A DNA stretch of 64,000 nt from Phyto melanocephala (taxonomy: Eukaryota > Arthropoda > Insecta > Diptera > Rhinophoridae): assembly GCA_941918925.1 (NCBI GenBank), contig OW799233.1, forward strand, positions 147,128,223 through 147,192,222, given 5' to 3'. Under the pieces are notes generated by a model. It was not told the DNA's origin. It searched no databases and saw only the letters and a list, made by a program, of their open reading frames with translations. How positions within the stretch are numbered: the first letter of the stretch is position 1; the number at the start of each line of letters is the position of its first letter. This document shows, piece after piece, positions 10,626-21,273 of the stretch. A program made the translations under genes and the position numbers.

Positions 10626-12440
10626 AACAAGTAAGAGCACTATAATCAGCTGTGCCGAATCTTTTATACCCACCACCAATTTTGTGTATATTTAAAGCAC
10701 AATATTTATTATTTTGTTAATCGCTTGGAGTAAACTCTTTATAATAAAATATGTATCTCTTTCTTTGTAGAGGGTGCTTCAATTTTAAGGGCCCATATTG
10801 GAGGTGAACCACACCTAAACTTCAACTTTTTTCTTGCATTTCATTTGACATATCTCAACCTCAGACTAACTCAATTTGAACCGTGGAAAGATACGCATCG
10901 AAAAACGCGTTAAAATTATTCAGGTTTTTTATGAAAATGGGCGTTCAAATCACAATGCATTTTGTGCACTTTGATTCTTTTGGTCAACATAATCGTTCAA
11001 ATTCGTCCACAATCGGGAAAATTGCAAAAAATATTTAAATTTCAGTTCGTTGAATGGGAAACATTGATGTTTTTTGCGATTATGTGGCAAAAGAGAAGTC
11101 AACCTTGACTAATCACCGTACCCAACAATTGAGCATCAGCAATGTTATTGAAAATTTTAAAAATCGGATTGAGGTGTGCCGCCGACGTCGCGGGGGCCAT
11201 TTGGCCGATATTTTGTTTCATACATAATTTAACCAAACCAATATTATCATAATAAAGAGAAATGACGATAATTTCCTAAATAAATTGTGTTTATTTCAAA
11301 ATCAACATCGGCCCTTAAAAATAAACCACCCTTTATAACTTCGATATGCTAGTAAAATGTTTTTGTAAATTTAGTCTTTCAATCAAAGTGGGCGTTAAAG
11401 TAGGCGTGTCAATAAAGTTTCTGCTAATAAATACAACTTAGATATTTCAATAAAACTTAATTTTTCCAAAAACGTTTTTAATAGAGAAATTACATGAATT
11501 TAAGATAAACCGTTATATGGGAGGTAGGCTTTAAAGTGGGCGTGTCACCTTAATTTTCTAGAAAAACAATGACATTGAATTGAAGGATATATTTAGAAAA
11601 TTTCATCATCATACCTCTAATTTTGGCGGTTTTATGAGCTTTTAAATTTCATTAACGGTAGTTAACGTGAAAAATGGGTGTTATATTTAGTAGGCGTGTT
11701 AAAGTTGTTTCTGCTAATGCATACAACTTAGATAACTTAATATAGTCCTTTATTATTTCAAAATCTTTATTCATTGAGAAATTATATGAATTTGAGGTAA
11801 AACGTTATATCAGAGGTGGGCGTAAAAGCGAGCGTGTCACATTAATTTTCCGTTAAAACAAAGCCTTTGACCAAAAAAAATTTGACAAAAACAATTTTAG
11901 AATCGTACATCTAATTTTGTCAATTTTATTAGGTTTTAAATTTTGAATATACTGAAATATATACTACGCGGTATAAATTTTTGTACATTTTGATCTATAT
12001 CTAATGTATAGATTTAAGCAATTTTTGGGGACAGATATTCTTTTTACTCAGAAAATATATATTTGGAGTTTCATGATTCGACGTTAATGCGTTTGGACAC
12101 AATACCATTTAATTCGATGTTCGAAGGACACGGTTTGTTCAACCAACTTTTGCATTACGAGCTAGAACTAACTTCCTAATATTCCGATTTAGCCCATTTT
12201 CAACACAAACAATCCTTGTGTTTATGAAAGATTCTGGCCAAATTTGAGCCCCCTAGATTTTTCGGTGCGACCTCTATCGTGCTTTCAACAGACGGACGGA
12301 CGGATATAGCTAGATCGTCATTAAATCAAACCCCGATTCAGAATATATATACTTTATGGTGTCTAAAATGGATATTTCGATGTGTTACAAACGGACAAAA
12401 TGAATATACCCGCACCATTTTTTTGGTGGCGTGTATAAAA
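10626..12440 (-). mobile_element. DINE-1-like element, type III, interrupted by a MITE
   Basis: Reading the minus strand, the 5' end is TTTTATACACGCCACC near 12440. A (GTCC)n block follows near 12290-12303 (CAGACGGACGGACGGATA on the plus strand). The 3' sub-terminal repeat GGTGGGTATAAAAG, the stem-loop and the terminus lie near 10626-10675. Within it a ~175-bp segment is duplicated (about 11400-11575 and 11691-11865, each with GGCGTGT and ACAACTTAGAT). A Tc1/mariner-type MITE is inserted at 10770-11333. Without that insertion the element would be about 1.25 kb. Related type III copies are at 24742, 33340 and 52880. Confidence 0.7.
10770..11333 (+). mobile_element. Internally deleted Tc1/mariner-type MITE nested in a DINE-1-like copy
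   Basis: 564 bp with ends GAGGGTGCTTCAATTTTAAG and the inverted GGCCCTTAAAAATAAACCACC...CTT, flanked by TA on both sides (10768-10769, 11334-11335). The N-terminal transposase region is readable at the left: a start after CCGTGGAAAGATACGC and later a peptide resembling RPNSSTIGKI. The C-terminal GRGGHLADILFH-type end is at the right. The central catalytic part is absent. The junction GTACCCAACAATTGAGCATC matches the junction in the copies at 5190 and 22448. The surrounding type III repeat resumes on both sides, so this insertion is the younger event. Confidence 0.85.
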
Positions 12441-12514
12441 ATTCTTAATAGAGCTTTACAAACCAATGTTAAGCAGAAATCTTATATGAAAAACTCAAAA
12501 AGCCTTTAATAGCA

Positions 12515-12632
12515 AATTAAATTCAACTAACTCAAAATCCTGGGTGTTTAATAGATGACATCAAGCACGTAACCATCGATTAAAAGAGTGCTGATGATGG
12601 TAGCTGATTTTAAAAATGCACTCCTCTCAAAT
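12515..12632 (+). repeat. Repeat shared, inverted, with the 45.4-kb fold-back element
   Basis: The words AATAGATGACATC, GTAACCATCGATTAAAAGAG, TGCTGATGATG and AAAATGCACTCC appear in the same order, inverted, in 45415-45535, with small gaps. No coding content. This marks an old dispersed repeat of unknown class. Confidence 0.55.
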
Positions 12633-12709
12633 ATTGTAGGCAAAACAAACATACTTTTTCAGAGTATTTTTTCATTTATCAGAATTAAAAAATCTTTGTA
12701 ATAATAAGA

Positions 12710-13104
12710 ATTCGGCCGTGCCGAATCTTATATACCCTTCACAACGTGTAGTCATGCAATAAAAATTGTTTGTATCACCATTCATCTCATATAAAATACG
12801 TACATACATAAATGTTAAAAACATACATATAAAAAATATACCATTGTAAAATTATAAATTGAGTTTACGTATGTATGTTTCTAAAAAAAATATTAAAAAA
12901 AATATATTAAAAACAAAAAAAAAATATAAAAAGAAAACTTACAAAAAAATTTTTTTTAAAAAAATTAAAAAAAATATATATAAAGAATAATAAAAATATA
13001 AATAATATAAAAAATAAAAAAAAATTTTTTTTGGCTCAGCTGGGATTTGATGCCACGGTTACTCTAACCAGTATATATGTATGTATGTTGTTGTTGTAAT
13101 TGTG
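12710..13104 (-). mobile_element. DINE-1-like element, type I, 5' part missing
   Basis: It begins on the plus strand with the stem-loop ATTCGGCCGTGCCGAAT and TTATATACCCTTCACAACG. An A-rich core follows, then GGCTCAGCTGGGATTTGATG. It stops after TTGTTGTTGTAATTGTG, where sequence of another subfamily in the opposite orientation starts. The terminal AACAAGTAAGAG is not preserved. Confidence 0.7.
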
Positions 13105-13727
13105 CCATTCTGTTTATAATTTCAACAATTTGCATTCGCGATCCCACAAAGTAAGCCAGGTCCGTCTGTCCATCTGTCCGTGTGTTGGTTGAAAGCAACT
13201 ATATCTTCCTCAGATCTGTGTTTGGTATCATTCTTTTGGAAATATTTGAGAATAAGTCCCTATTGAAATTCAGCACAATCGCCCCATAACTTTCTGAGAT
13301 ATGAGCAAATACACACGACTACCTCTGTTTTTTCCCATATTTTTACCACCAAAATTAAAATTTTCAGCCATAGAATAATTTATAAGTACCTTTGCTACTG
13401 TTTGTAGATATATAGTATGCCTCTAGAGATATTTGTAAAAAAGTTATAGGTAAAATGTTTTTGGAAATATATGTATACATATATTCCAAAAATTTACAAA
13501 CTAAAATCAAGGTTTTTCAGCTTCTAGACAACCGAGAGAGTCAATATTGGTATTATCTGAAAGGACTTGACTGGCCGATGGATCGAGGATAGCGTCGCAA
13601 ATAATAAAGAAAAATGGCATATAACATGAAATATAGATTAAACTACGATACGGGATTATACCTATGTACATGATGGTGAAGGGTATTATCAGATTAGGCT
13701 CGGCCGAATATAGCACTCTTACTTGTT
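13105..13727 (+). mobile_element. DINE-1-like element, type II, 5' end missing
   Basis: It starts inside the 5' part (TTTATAATTTCAACAATTTG), has a GTCY block (GTCCGTCTGTCCATCTGTCC) near 13160, and ends with GGTGAAGGGTATTATCAGAT, the GGCTCGGCCGAATA stem-loop region and ACTCTTACTTGTT. It is joined head-to-head to the type I fragment on its left, so the pair has mirror-image stem-loop ends. Confidence 0.7.
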
Positions 13728-15158
13728 TTAACAATGTGTATAATAAATTGATTCAGAAATGTTCATAAAATAATAAATAAATAAATAAAATAATGTGCAA
13801 TAGTTTGCATTTCGTGAGTTTCGTTTTTTGTAATGTCAATAACATTAAAACAAATAAACACAGCTCGTTATACGAATTCTGCCGCCAAGAAAAACAGTCT
13901 TGTTCTTATTTTTAATTTATTTATTTTTTTGTTTCACTAAATATAAAAGATATATTTTATACACGATTTGAAAAACATAGAAAACAACAATTAAAGCTAA
14001 ATATTTCCTAGGAAAAAAAATTTGAAGACGACAATCCGAATGAATTTAAATTTGTTTTTATATATCGTTAACAACGCAGGCACTTCATAAAATATATTTC
14101 TGTATTTATCGTACTGATGTCAAAGATTATTGGAATCTTTTCTTATAAATGCAAACGGCTTGCCACACAAGGAACTTTTTGAAGAAGTTTGTTTGTTTTA
14201 TTTTGTCGGGTACAAATACAAAAATTGACCCGGAAGTTGTGAGAAAAAACTGTTAAGTTTCATTATCCATCATACAGCAGGTGTATTTTTTTTGTAAAAT
14301 TTGACCTTAACATTTTCGGTAGTTTTTTGCTTCTAAGTTCATTATCTCATATTGCTTTATGCGACCTTATTACAACATTAGCTTCAACTTTGCGCACCAA
14401 ACAACCTGAGTGTTTAACTTAACGGGCTGATTTCCGGATAAAAGTGTTCGCTGCTTTTCAAAAAAGTTGTTTTACTTCTTCTGCCTTCATTTGCTATTTT
14501 TTGAAAATTTTAAATTATTTTTCACGTACTTTTTTTCACTGTCCATTTTGACCGAAATAAAAGTTGAAAGCTAATGATTTAGAAAAAATATTATCTGAAA
14601 TATTTTAAAATGTAGCGTGTTAAAAACTAATAATTTGTTAGACCAAAAAGTTTCAACTCGAATAATGTGTATAAGTTCTTTCTGACTCACAATACAATGA
14701 TGGTCACTGTCGTAACTAAAGCACTCTATTTTCGCCTCTCTCCGCTACAGGATATTATTACATGGAACTTAACACAATCTGAAATATATAATAATTTTTT
14801 CCCGTTCTTAGTATTGCACATCAAGAGTACCCATCCTGATTTTTGTAAAGGAAAACTCCATGCCCTGATGAAATTTCAAATGTTATAGTTTAGGAAATTG
14901 TCAAGTTATATTCAGATTACCAAGTAGATTGGTAGCATTTATTTTATTTTTATTAATTTTTTATTTTATTTATTTTTTAAAGTATTCAATGTCTACTCGA
15001 CTGTTTCACAAATGAAAGCTCGACCATTAAATGTATTCCTGACTTAGACAATTAGCTGGATGAAAAGCATGGAGATATGGACTACTACACAGGTCAATTC
15101 TTGAGTTAACATTGTATCTAGAGAAAACACTTTAATCATTTTTGACAGGGGCTGCTAC
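13728..15158. other. AT-rich stretch, no gene recognised
   Basis: Both strands were read. Open frames are short and without known motifs, and no repeat ends or tandem structure were seen. Confidence 0.5.
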
Positions 15159-15420
15159 ATATCGATGCCTAACTTCCTCAACCTCGTATCTTAAAAAATA
15201 CGGTTTTGACCTTTTCATATCAAACGATTGTTTTATGCTTTAACTAAAAAAGATTAGTATATTATTACTAAAAATATACATAAATACAATCAATTCCTTA
15301 ATAATTGCATTTTAACTTTTAACCAAATGCCGAAGTATAAAAAGATGAACCGTTTTTTTTGTCTCTCCTGAAAAATTTTATTTTTTAAGATACGAGGTTG
15401 AGGAAGTAAGGCATCGATAT
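15159..15420 (-). mobile_element. 262-bp MITE, copy 1
   Basis: Terminal inverted repeats of about 40 bp, beginning ATATCGATGCCTAACTTCC at the left and ending GGAAGTAAGGCATCGATAT at the right. It is collinear with the reverse complement of 53707-53968 over its whole length, and both copies are exactly 262 bp. No coding capacity. The target duplication cannot be separated from the AT ends, so the superfamily is open. Confidence 0.88.
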
Positions 15421-15451
15421 GTTTCCTTTATATCACAAAGATTTAATATTA

Positions 15452-15978
15452 AACAAGTAAAAGTGCTATATTCGGCCGTCCCAAATCTTATATACCGTTC
15501 ACAACATGTAGTCATGCAATTAATATGAAATACGTACATACATTCATATGTGTTTCATTATCTTTATAACGACTTCATCCGCTTAAAAATATCCCATTGT
15601 AAAATTATAAATTGAGTTAATGAATGTACTTATGTAAAAACAGATAATAAAAAAATAAAAAAAAAAATAAACGTAAAGAAAATATTTTTTTCGTATTAAC
15701 TGGAATTCGAAACTACGTTCATCCAGTTTGTATTGGTGTGAAAGGACGAGGTGGTCTAGGTTTTTTCATCATATCTCAGTGGTTTATAAAGCGATGGGGG
15801 CGTCAAAAAGTTGATTTCAACATACACACGGATAGACGGACAGAATGACAGACGGACAATGCTTTATTGACTAGTCCATTCTTTCAGAAAATATATACTT
15901 AATGGGGCGGAAATGAAAATTGTAGAAATTTCACACGGTAGGACAAACCTATAAATACCCTTATTGTAAAGGATATGA
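15452..15978 (-). mobile_element. DINE-1-like element, type I, shortened
   Basis: The terminus AACAAGTAAAAGTGC and a stem-loop with one altered base are at the left. The A-rich core is much reduced. GACGGACAGAATGACAGACGG forms the GTCY block near 15835, and the 5' end is decayed (TTGTAAAGGATATG). Directly adjacent to the 262-bp MITE on its left. Confidence 0.72.
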
Positions 15979-16912
15979 AAATAGTATGATAAACGACGAC
16001 TTCTTTCTTAAATAGGGTTTAACAATAAAACAATGTGAGTGCTGCGATTATTACAAGTTAAGGCAAGTTTTTTCAGTCGCATTTTTCCAAAATTTTACAA
16101 AATCTAAACGAGCTTACTCATTCTGTTGCAGGAATACTTCGCGGTTGTGCCAACGGGAAAAATACTATATTTGAGCTCTTTTAGCATCTATAGGGCTGTA
16201 TATTTATACACACATACATACTTGCACACATTCATAAAATTTTAAAGTTTTAAATTTAATTTATTTTAATTCAAGTATTCAATGATGAATTTTAAAAATG
16301 TCAAAAACTTATCGATAATAAAGCAAATCATCAATACTTATCACTGTACTTATACATTTATTATAAGTCAATACGACAAAGATAATTGTGTTATTATATG
16401 TATTTCAATGATAAATTAAGTCATAAAATTTATGCATGTTCAAAATGTGTTGTAACAATGACAATCATGAAAAACTTAAAATTCATTATGTTATTGTAAT
16501 GATTATTTATGTAGCATACACACAAGTAAAATAAATTAATTTTTAATGTATTTGTATCAAATTATTAAGTGAGATTTCTATTCGACTGAATATGTATGAA
16601 CATATAACTGTGTATTGTTTATTGAAATATTTTCAAATATTATATTTATATAATTCCCTATAATATATTCTATTATTTTACAGTTTTATCTTAAAGTGAC
16701 ACAAGTGGTACTTCAGTTGATCTTAAGAGTACCTACTGATTGTCCAAGTGGGTATTTCATATATTGTTGCTTTAAAAATCACCGAGTTTATTTAAGTGTT
16801 TTTCTAGGGTTATTCAGACAACTAAAAGGAATTTAACAATATTTCAGTACTTATGCCTTTGCAAGTAGCAAAAAACCCAAATATTGTTTCCAAATACGTC
16901 TTAAAAGTTTTA
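15979..16912. other. AT-rich stretch, no gene recognised
   Basis: A/T-rich sequence with no open frame of note and no recognised repeat ends. Confidence 0.5.
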
Positions 16913-17990
16913 AAGGGTGTTTTAGTAAGGATTCACTTTTTCTTTTCGAAGTAATACCAAGTATTTCTTGAGAGTAAGTATGAAGTAAAACATCCGTCAA
17001 ATGGTCCCATGGTCCTACTGACTGGCTATTACACTTTTCATTATATTTAAAAAAAATTTTTTTGAAGAGAGGCGGTGTTGTCTTACTAATGATGCTGATG
17101 AATCGTTTTAGGTTTATTTATCTTAAACCTAGAATTCACAAAAACCAACTAAAAAAATTGCACTGCGTTTTCCAAATAACCAGCTGACATCAAAGATAAT
17201 TTGTTCTGGATATCGTTGCTGCAATAAATGGATTGTTTCATGCGCGGAGTCTAAGGAGGTGCCGTATTGCTAAACCTAAACGTCGCTCAGATTCATGCCA
17301 TCTATTTGAGACCAAAATAACTTCATAATTAATTTTCTGTTCACTCACTCTAATTTCAGCTTTATTTTCAGAAAAGTAAGGCCCAATCGCGCCGCCTAAC
17401 CAAAAACCACACTGGGAAGAAGGAAGAAAGAAGAAGGATTGCATGAAGATTTTCTCAATAACAAATCAGACAATTTTGTGTATTCATGAAAACATTCGAT
17501 GCGTTTCATCGGATAATATGACTTTTTTTTGAAAATATTGGCATTGTCTTCAATCACCTTGCTTCATTACCCAATGAACAAATTGCTGGGGCTTTTCGCG
17601 GTCTGCTAGTTTGACCTCCACTTTTGTTTGTATGAAGGTGGAGATCTTTTCTCAAAACTTTCTGCATAGTGCTGCCTTCAATCTGAAGTTGTTGAAAACG
17701 ATGCATTGCGATGTCGAATTGATATTTTCGGATATATGGAGTGACTGCTACGTTAACGCACAGGAGACAACTGTCCATAATTCTTCCAAATCCTTCGAAA
17801 ATTGCGAGTGGTCTCAGTAAAATTAAAAAATTTTTTTTAATAGGGTTTTCCACATAATGTTCTTTCTTTGAGTGCCCAATTTTAAATAATCAAAATAAAC
17901 TCTCATGATAGCTGCCAAATTTTAGAGATGCCTCTAGCATACAAAAATGTACACTAAATTTAAATAAATAATTTTTACAGAGACACCCTA
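16913..17990 (-). mobile_element. Degraded IS630/Tc1/mariner-type element
   Basis: Weak inverted ends: AAGGGTGTTTTAGTAA at the left and TTTTTACAGAGACACCCTA at the right. TA lies on each side (16911-16912, 17991-17992). It encloses a minus-strand transposase relic. The ends differ from those of the elements at 42058 and 19963, so this is a separate lineage. Confidence 0.6.
17080..17860 (-). pseudogene. IS630/mariner-type transposase relic
   Basis: This would have been a DDE/D transposase acting on its own terminal repeats. From the minus strand in several frames I read an N-terminal helix-turn-helix-type stretch (QQLQIEGSTMQKVLRKDLHL, about 17630-17690). Further on is CGFWLGGAIGPYFSENKAE (near 17340-17400), typical of the strand between the first two catalytic acids, and then SAHETIHLLQQRYPEQII (near 17190-17240). 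The second catalytic aspartate appears as Y in the only alignable frame. The sequence then drifts beyond recognition where the third acid should be. Several frameshifts and stops are present. The two short open frames here are pieces of this one gene. The superfamily call is fairly safe; the family is not resolved. Confidence 0.65.
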
Positions 17991-18084
17991 TACATACATC
18001 TTATATTGTACATTCATATACACATAATTGTATACTTATTGGAGATTCCTTAAATATGTAAACATTTTAATAACTTAATAAATA

Positions 18085-18250
18085 AATACCACTTTAAATA
18101 GGGTATTTTGAGTTTAGGCTAATGTTTGTAACACGATGTGTGTCCATACATCTATCTGTCTGTCTATGTAAGCTTTGTTAAACTTTTTTGATTTTGGATC
18201 AGTCTTCATCACAAAGAGATACTGTTTTAAGATATGTGTGTAATAGTGTA
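18085..18250 (+). repeat. Possible DINE-1-like fragment with GTCT microsatellite
   Basis: The sequence reads ATACCACTTTAAATAGGGTAT and then CTATCTGTCTGTCTATG, which resembles a 5' sub-terminal hairpin followed by a GTCY block. No 3' end is visible, so the assignment is weak. Confidence 0.35.
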
Positions 18251-19962
18251 TGTATTACGCGTGCACTAGAGCAAATAGAATATGAATAAATTAAATATAT
18301 TCAGGAAAACATTTTATCCACTTTACTTTTTACATATTAATATGTATGTATATAAAATAATTTGAAAATATTATATAAGTGCTGAAATTATTAAAAAAAC
18401 GAGATATGAAGCTCAGTTAAAATCTTAACTAAGTGTTTTGTTTTTTATCAAAAACAGCAAAGGTGACCTGCTTGTTTGAAGGCAAGCATATACTGCGTTT
18501 ATATGGAGGCTTATTGCAATTAAAACTATATTGTAAATATAAAACTCATAATTTATACGCACAAATTGCGTACATAAAATTTTTATTTGTTATTGCCGCC
18601 GAATGAGAAACATGGTTTGTAGTATTTTGTTTATGCCTACAAATTTAGTAATACTTTAATGATAGTCATATAATAATTAGGAATTTTAAAGTCTGCCAAA
18701 CTCCATGAATTTTTGTTCAACAATATTATTAATGTAAAGAAAACAAAACTACCTTCATTCAAATTTAGAGAGTAAGTGCAAACACATTTGTTACTTTGAA
18801 TAATAAATCATCAAACATATATGTATTATAAAGTTATAAGTTGCTATAAGAATCTTAGCAAAGTATGATTTTTGATATTTTTGGTTGATTTGACCAAATC
18901 ACATTCTGTTCACATTTATAAGTATATTTCAAATACTAGGGATGCTGTACGTTTACCATAAAGGTTTTAATAGAAACCTTTATTTATGTCATATTGTTAA
19001 GTTTGATTGTCTAGAGGGGTTTTTAAAGCCCATACCTCTGAAAGGTATATACGTATACCCAATCGACATGTTGTGCTCTCTATCATATTGTTTTTTGTTA
19101 ATTGTTTGACTTTATATCTTCTTGTTTATTTTAGTGAATAAAAAAATTAAAATTTTTAAATTAATCGCTCAAAATATTGATCAGAGGTTATTTTATGGAG
19201 CGGAGAGTTTTTATCTTTTTCGAATCATCTGAGCGACAAACATACATTTTTAAAAATTTTTTGATTCTGAATGATTACAACTCGAATGGTTGCGAGTATG
19301 CTACTGGAAACTCTACTAGTGTATTATAAATATTGTTATATTTAGTGAATTTTTAGTCTTTGTAAAGAGGTTTTCCATAGATAAAATACAATTTCAAATG
19401 TCTGCAATAACAGAAGATTGCAATTTTCATAAACTTGCTAATAAACTTGCAGAACAGTTTTTAATAAATTATTGTCTCATAATTTTTTGAATATAATCTA
19501 GAGAATCCTTTTTAAGATAATTGTTATCCTTCCAGATCTTGTGAATAATACCTCTTGATTTCTCCTTTTTGGGATATGTTATTTAGCATTTTCAGCTACA
19601 ACAAGTGAGCAATTAAAATAACATTGAAGGTGTTTTTGGTAAAAAAATAGCAAAATTTATATGAAAATGCATGTAATAGAAAATTAGGTTGACAGAATGC
19701 GATGTACAGAGAAATTGTGGTATTCACATGAGTGATATTATTTTTTACATTTAATTTTAAAATGTAACCGTTTAAATACATTTTTATAACTACACTCACT
19801 AATATTTTTATTTTATTCTTAAATTAAACAACTTTAAGTTGTTGGAAGCGTAAAAGCATTTATTTTTATTTTTAACTAATTTTATTAATGATAAATCCAA
19901 ATGTTGGTAGGGTAGGATATAAATGTGTACACGAATCTAAAAATATAGCAGAAACACATATA
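18251..19962. other. AT-rich stretch, no gene recognised
   Basis: No motif-bearing open frame on either strand and no clear repeat boundary. Confidence 0.5.
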
Positions 19963-20039
19963 AAAGGTTTTCCAATAAGAGTGATAAGATTTCAGTAAAA
20001 AAACATACTTCTTGTTAAGGAAATTCATAAGTTTTTAAT

Positions 20040-20330
20040 TTAAGGTGAAGTACAATCGATACATTTAAGTTTAAAAAAACGTCATTCAAATGGCCCCCAC
20101 GACTTCTTCTGCAGGAACGAATTCGATGAACCCAGTTTTCGAGCATTTTTTCCACTAAATCATGTCGTATGTCAAAAATAGCACTTTCAATATTGATTTG
20201 TTAAGCTTGAAGAGAGTCTGATTTGTTTCAAAGCACCAATGACTTCAAATAACCCCACAAGTAGTAGTCTTATGGTGTTAAATCACAACTTCTTAGAGGC
20301 CTTTTAATATCACAATTTCTTTTATAATCG
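20040..20330 (-). pseudogene. IS630/mariner-type transposase relic, C-terminal part
   Basis: The minus-strand reading gives LRSCDLTP-DYYLWGYLKSL and later KMLENWVHRIRSC-RRSRGGHLNDV, the classic C-terminal third of this transposase group. The aspartate of SCDLTP would be the third catalytic acid. One residue is replaced by a stop or indel around DLTP-DYY, and stops lie further on, so it is dead. The N-terminal portion of the same gene is beyond the LINE insertion, about 21046-21215. There a helix-turn-helix-like peptide with QEQRLQIIQFYYQNNRSP is readable. The two halves are separated by LINE sequence rather than by an intron. Confidence 0.75.
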
Positions 20331-20354
20331 AAAAGTCGTTATAGTTTTCAAGTT

Positions 20355-21045
20355 GTTTTAAGGCAAAATCAGCAAATTAACGACGTTTACGGTAGTACAA
20401 TGCAGACATGTATAATCAATTTTACCTTGAATTAAATGCAGGAAAAATGTAATATTGGAAACAATTCTTCTGCTTTGTAACTTTGGGAGCGCAATGAGTA
20501 ATTAACGAATTCGATATGACAGTAGGTTTATAACAGGAATCCAAGGTAAGTTACGAAGGCAGAACAGCAAAAACTGTTTTTGAACTAATTCAAGTTTTTG
20601 AATATACACATCATATTAGGAATACCAAATTACTGATCTATATTCCAGAAAAGGTCTTACCAATGACGTGAATAAATTTTTTGTTACATAAGTATCATTA
20701 AATTCCTTAGCCCAATGCTTTCTGAAACTTAATACCCCATTAGCCATATTTACTGTCATTATTACATGTGAGTTGAAATTAATTTTTATATCAAAGAGAA
20801 TTCCAAGATCCAAAAGCAAGTCAAATACATTTAAATTAGAGCCATTTAGAGGGTAAACATTTGAAATTGGTAAATATCTGCAGAAAGTCATAGATTTGCA
20901 TCTTGTAAAATTCAATTCCATAAGATTTACCGTACATAAATTAAATTAATTATTTAAATCAATTTGGAGGTAAAAACTGTCCTCAACAATTCTAATCCAT
21001 GAATAAAGTTTGACATCGTCAGCAAACATTAAAATATTTCGAGTG
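20355..21045 (-). pseudogene. Jockey-type LINE reverse transcriptase fragment
   Basis: Part of ORF2 of a non-LTR retrotransposon, which would copy its RNA into DNA at a nicked target. Minus-strand translation gives NILMFADDVKLYS, with FADD (about 21015-21026) in place of the usual YADD catalytic motif. An in-frame stop (20946-20948) follows. Next come MELNFTRCKSMTF, LLLDLGILFD and SLVRPFLEYRSVIW, the RT thumb region of the jockey clade. After a frame change, QKQFLLFCLRNLPW continues the usual downstream order. Nothing N-terminal to FADD is present, so the copy is strongly 5'-truncated, and its 3' end lacks a visible A-tail. It breaks the transposase gene around it. Confidence 0.82.
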
Positions 21046-21215
21046 GTTCTTTCTTTAAATTTTCAACAATTCAGCAAAAGTGCATGAAAAGTTGCAATTG
21101 GAGAACGATTGTTTTGATAATAAAACTGAATAATTTGTAAACGTTGTTCTTGTTCTTGGATAAAATTGTAATCACTTCTGAATGCAATAAAAAACAAAAG
21201 ACAGATCATGACATA
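21046..21215 (-). pseudogene. IS630/mariner-type transposase relic, N-terminal part
   Basis: The minus strand reads FIQEQEQRLQIIQFYYQNNR followed by SPIATFHALLL and a stop. This resembles the first helix-turn-helix of the transposase whose C-terminus lies at 20040-20330. The open reading runs straight into LINE sequence at about 21045. Confidence 0.6.
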
Positions 21216-21273
21216 TTACAAATGGCTGAAACGTCACTTTAAAATCATAGCATCCCTATTGGAAAACCTTTTA

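Larger units (their letters stand above)
19963..21271 (-). mobile_element. IS630/Tc1/mariner-type element carrying a LINE fragment
   Basis: Inverted ends AAAGGTTTTCCAATAAGAG (left) and CCTATTGGAAAACCTTT (right) with TA on both sides (19961-19962, 21272-21273). Total 1309 bp. Transposase remnants sit next to each end on the minus strand, and the middle is filled by jockey-type reverse transcriptase sequence, so this is a nested structure. Confidence 0.78.

Noticed and set aside
17611..17820. 69-codon plus-strand open frame
   Set aside because: It is the antisense of the minus-strand transposase relic, which has the recognisable motifs.
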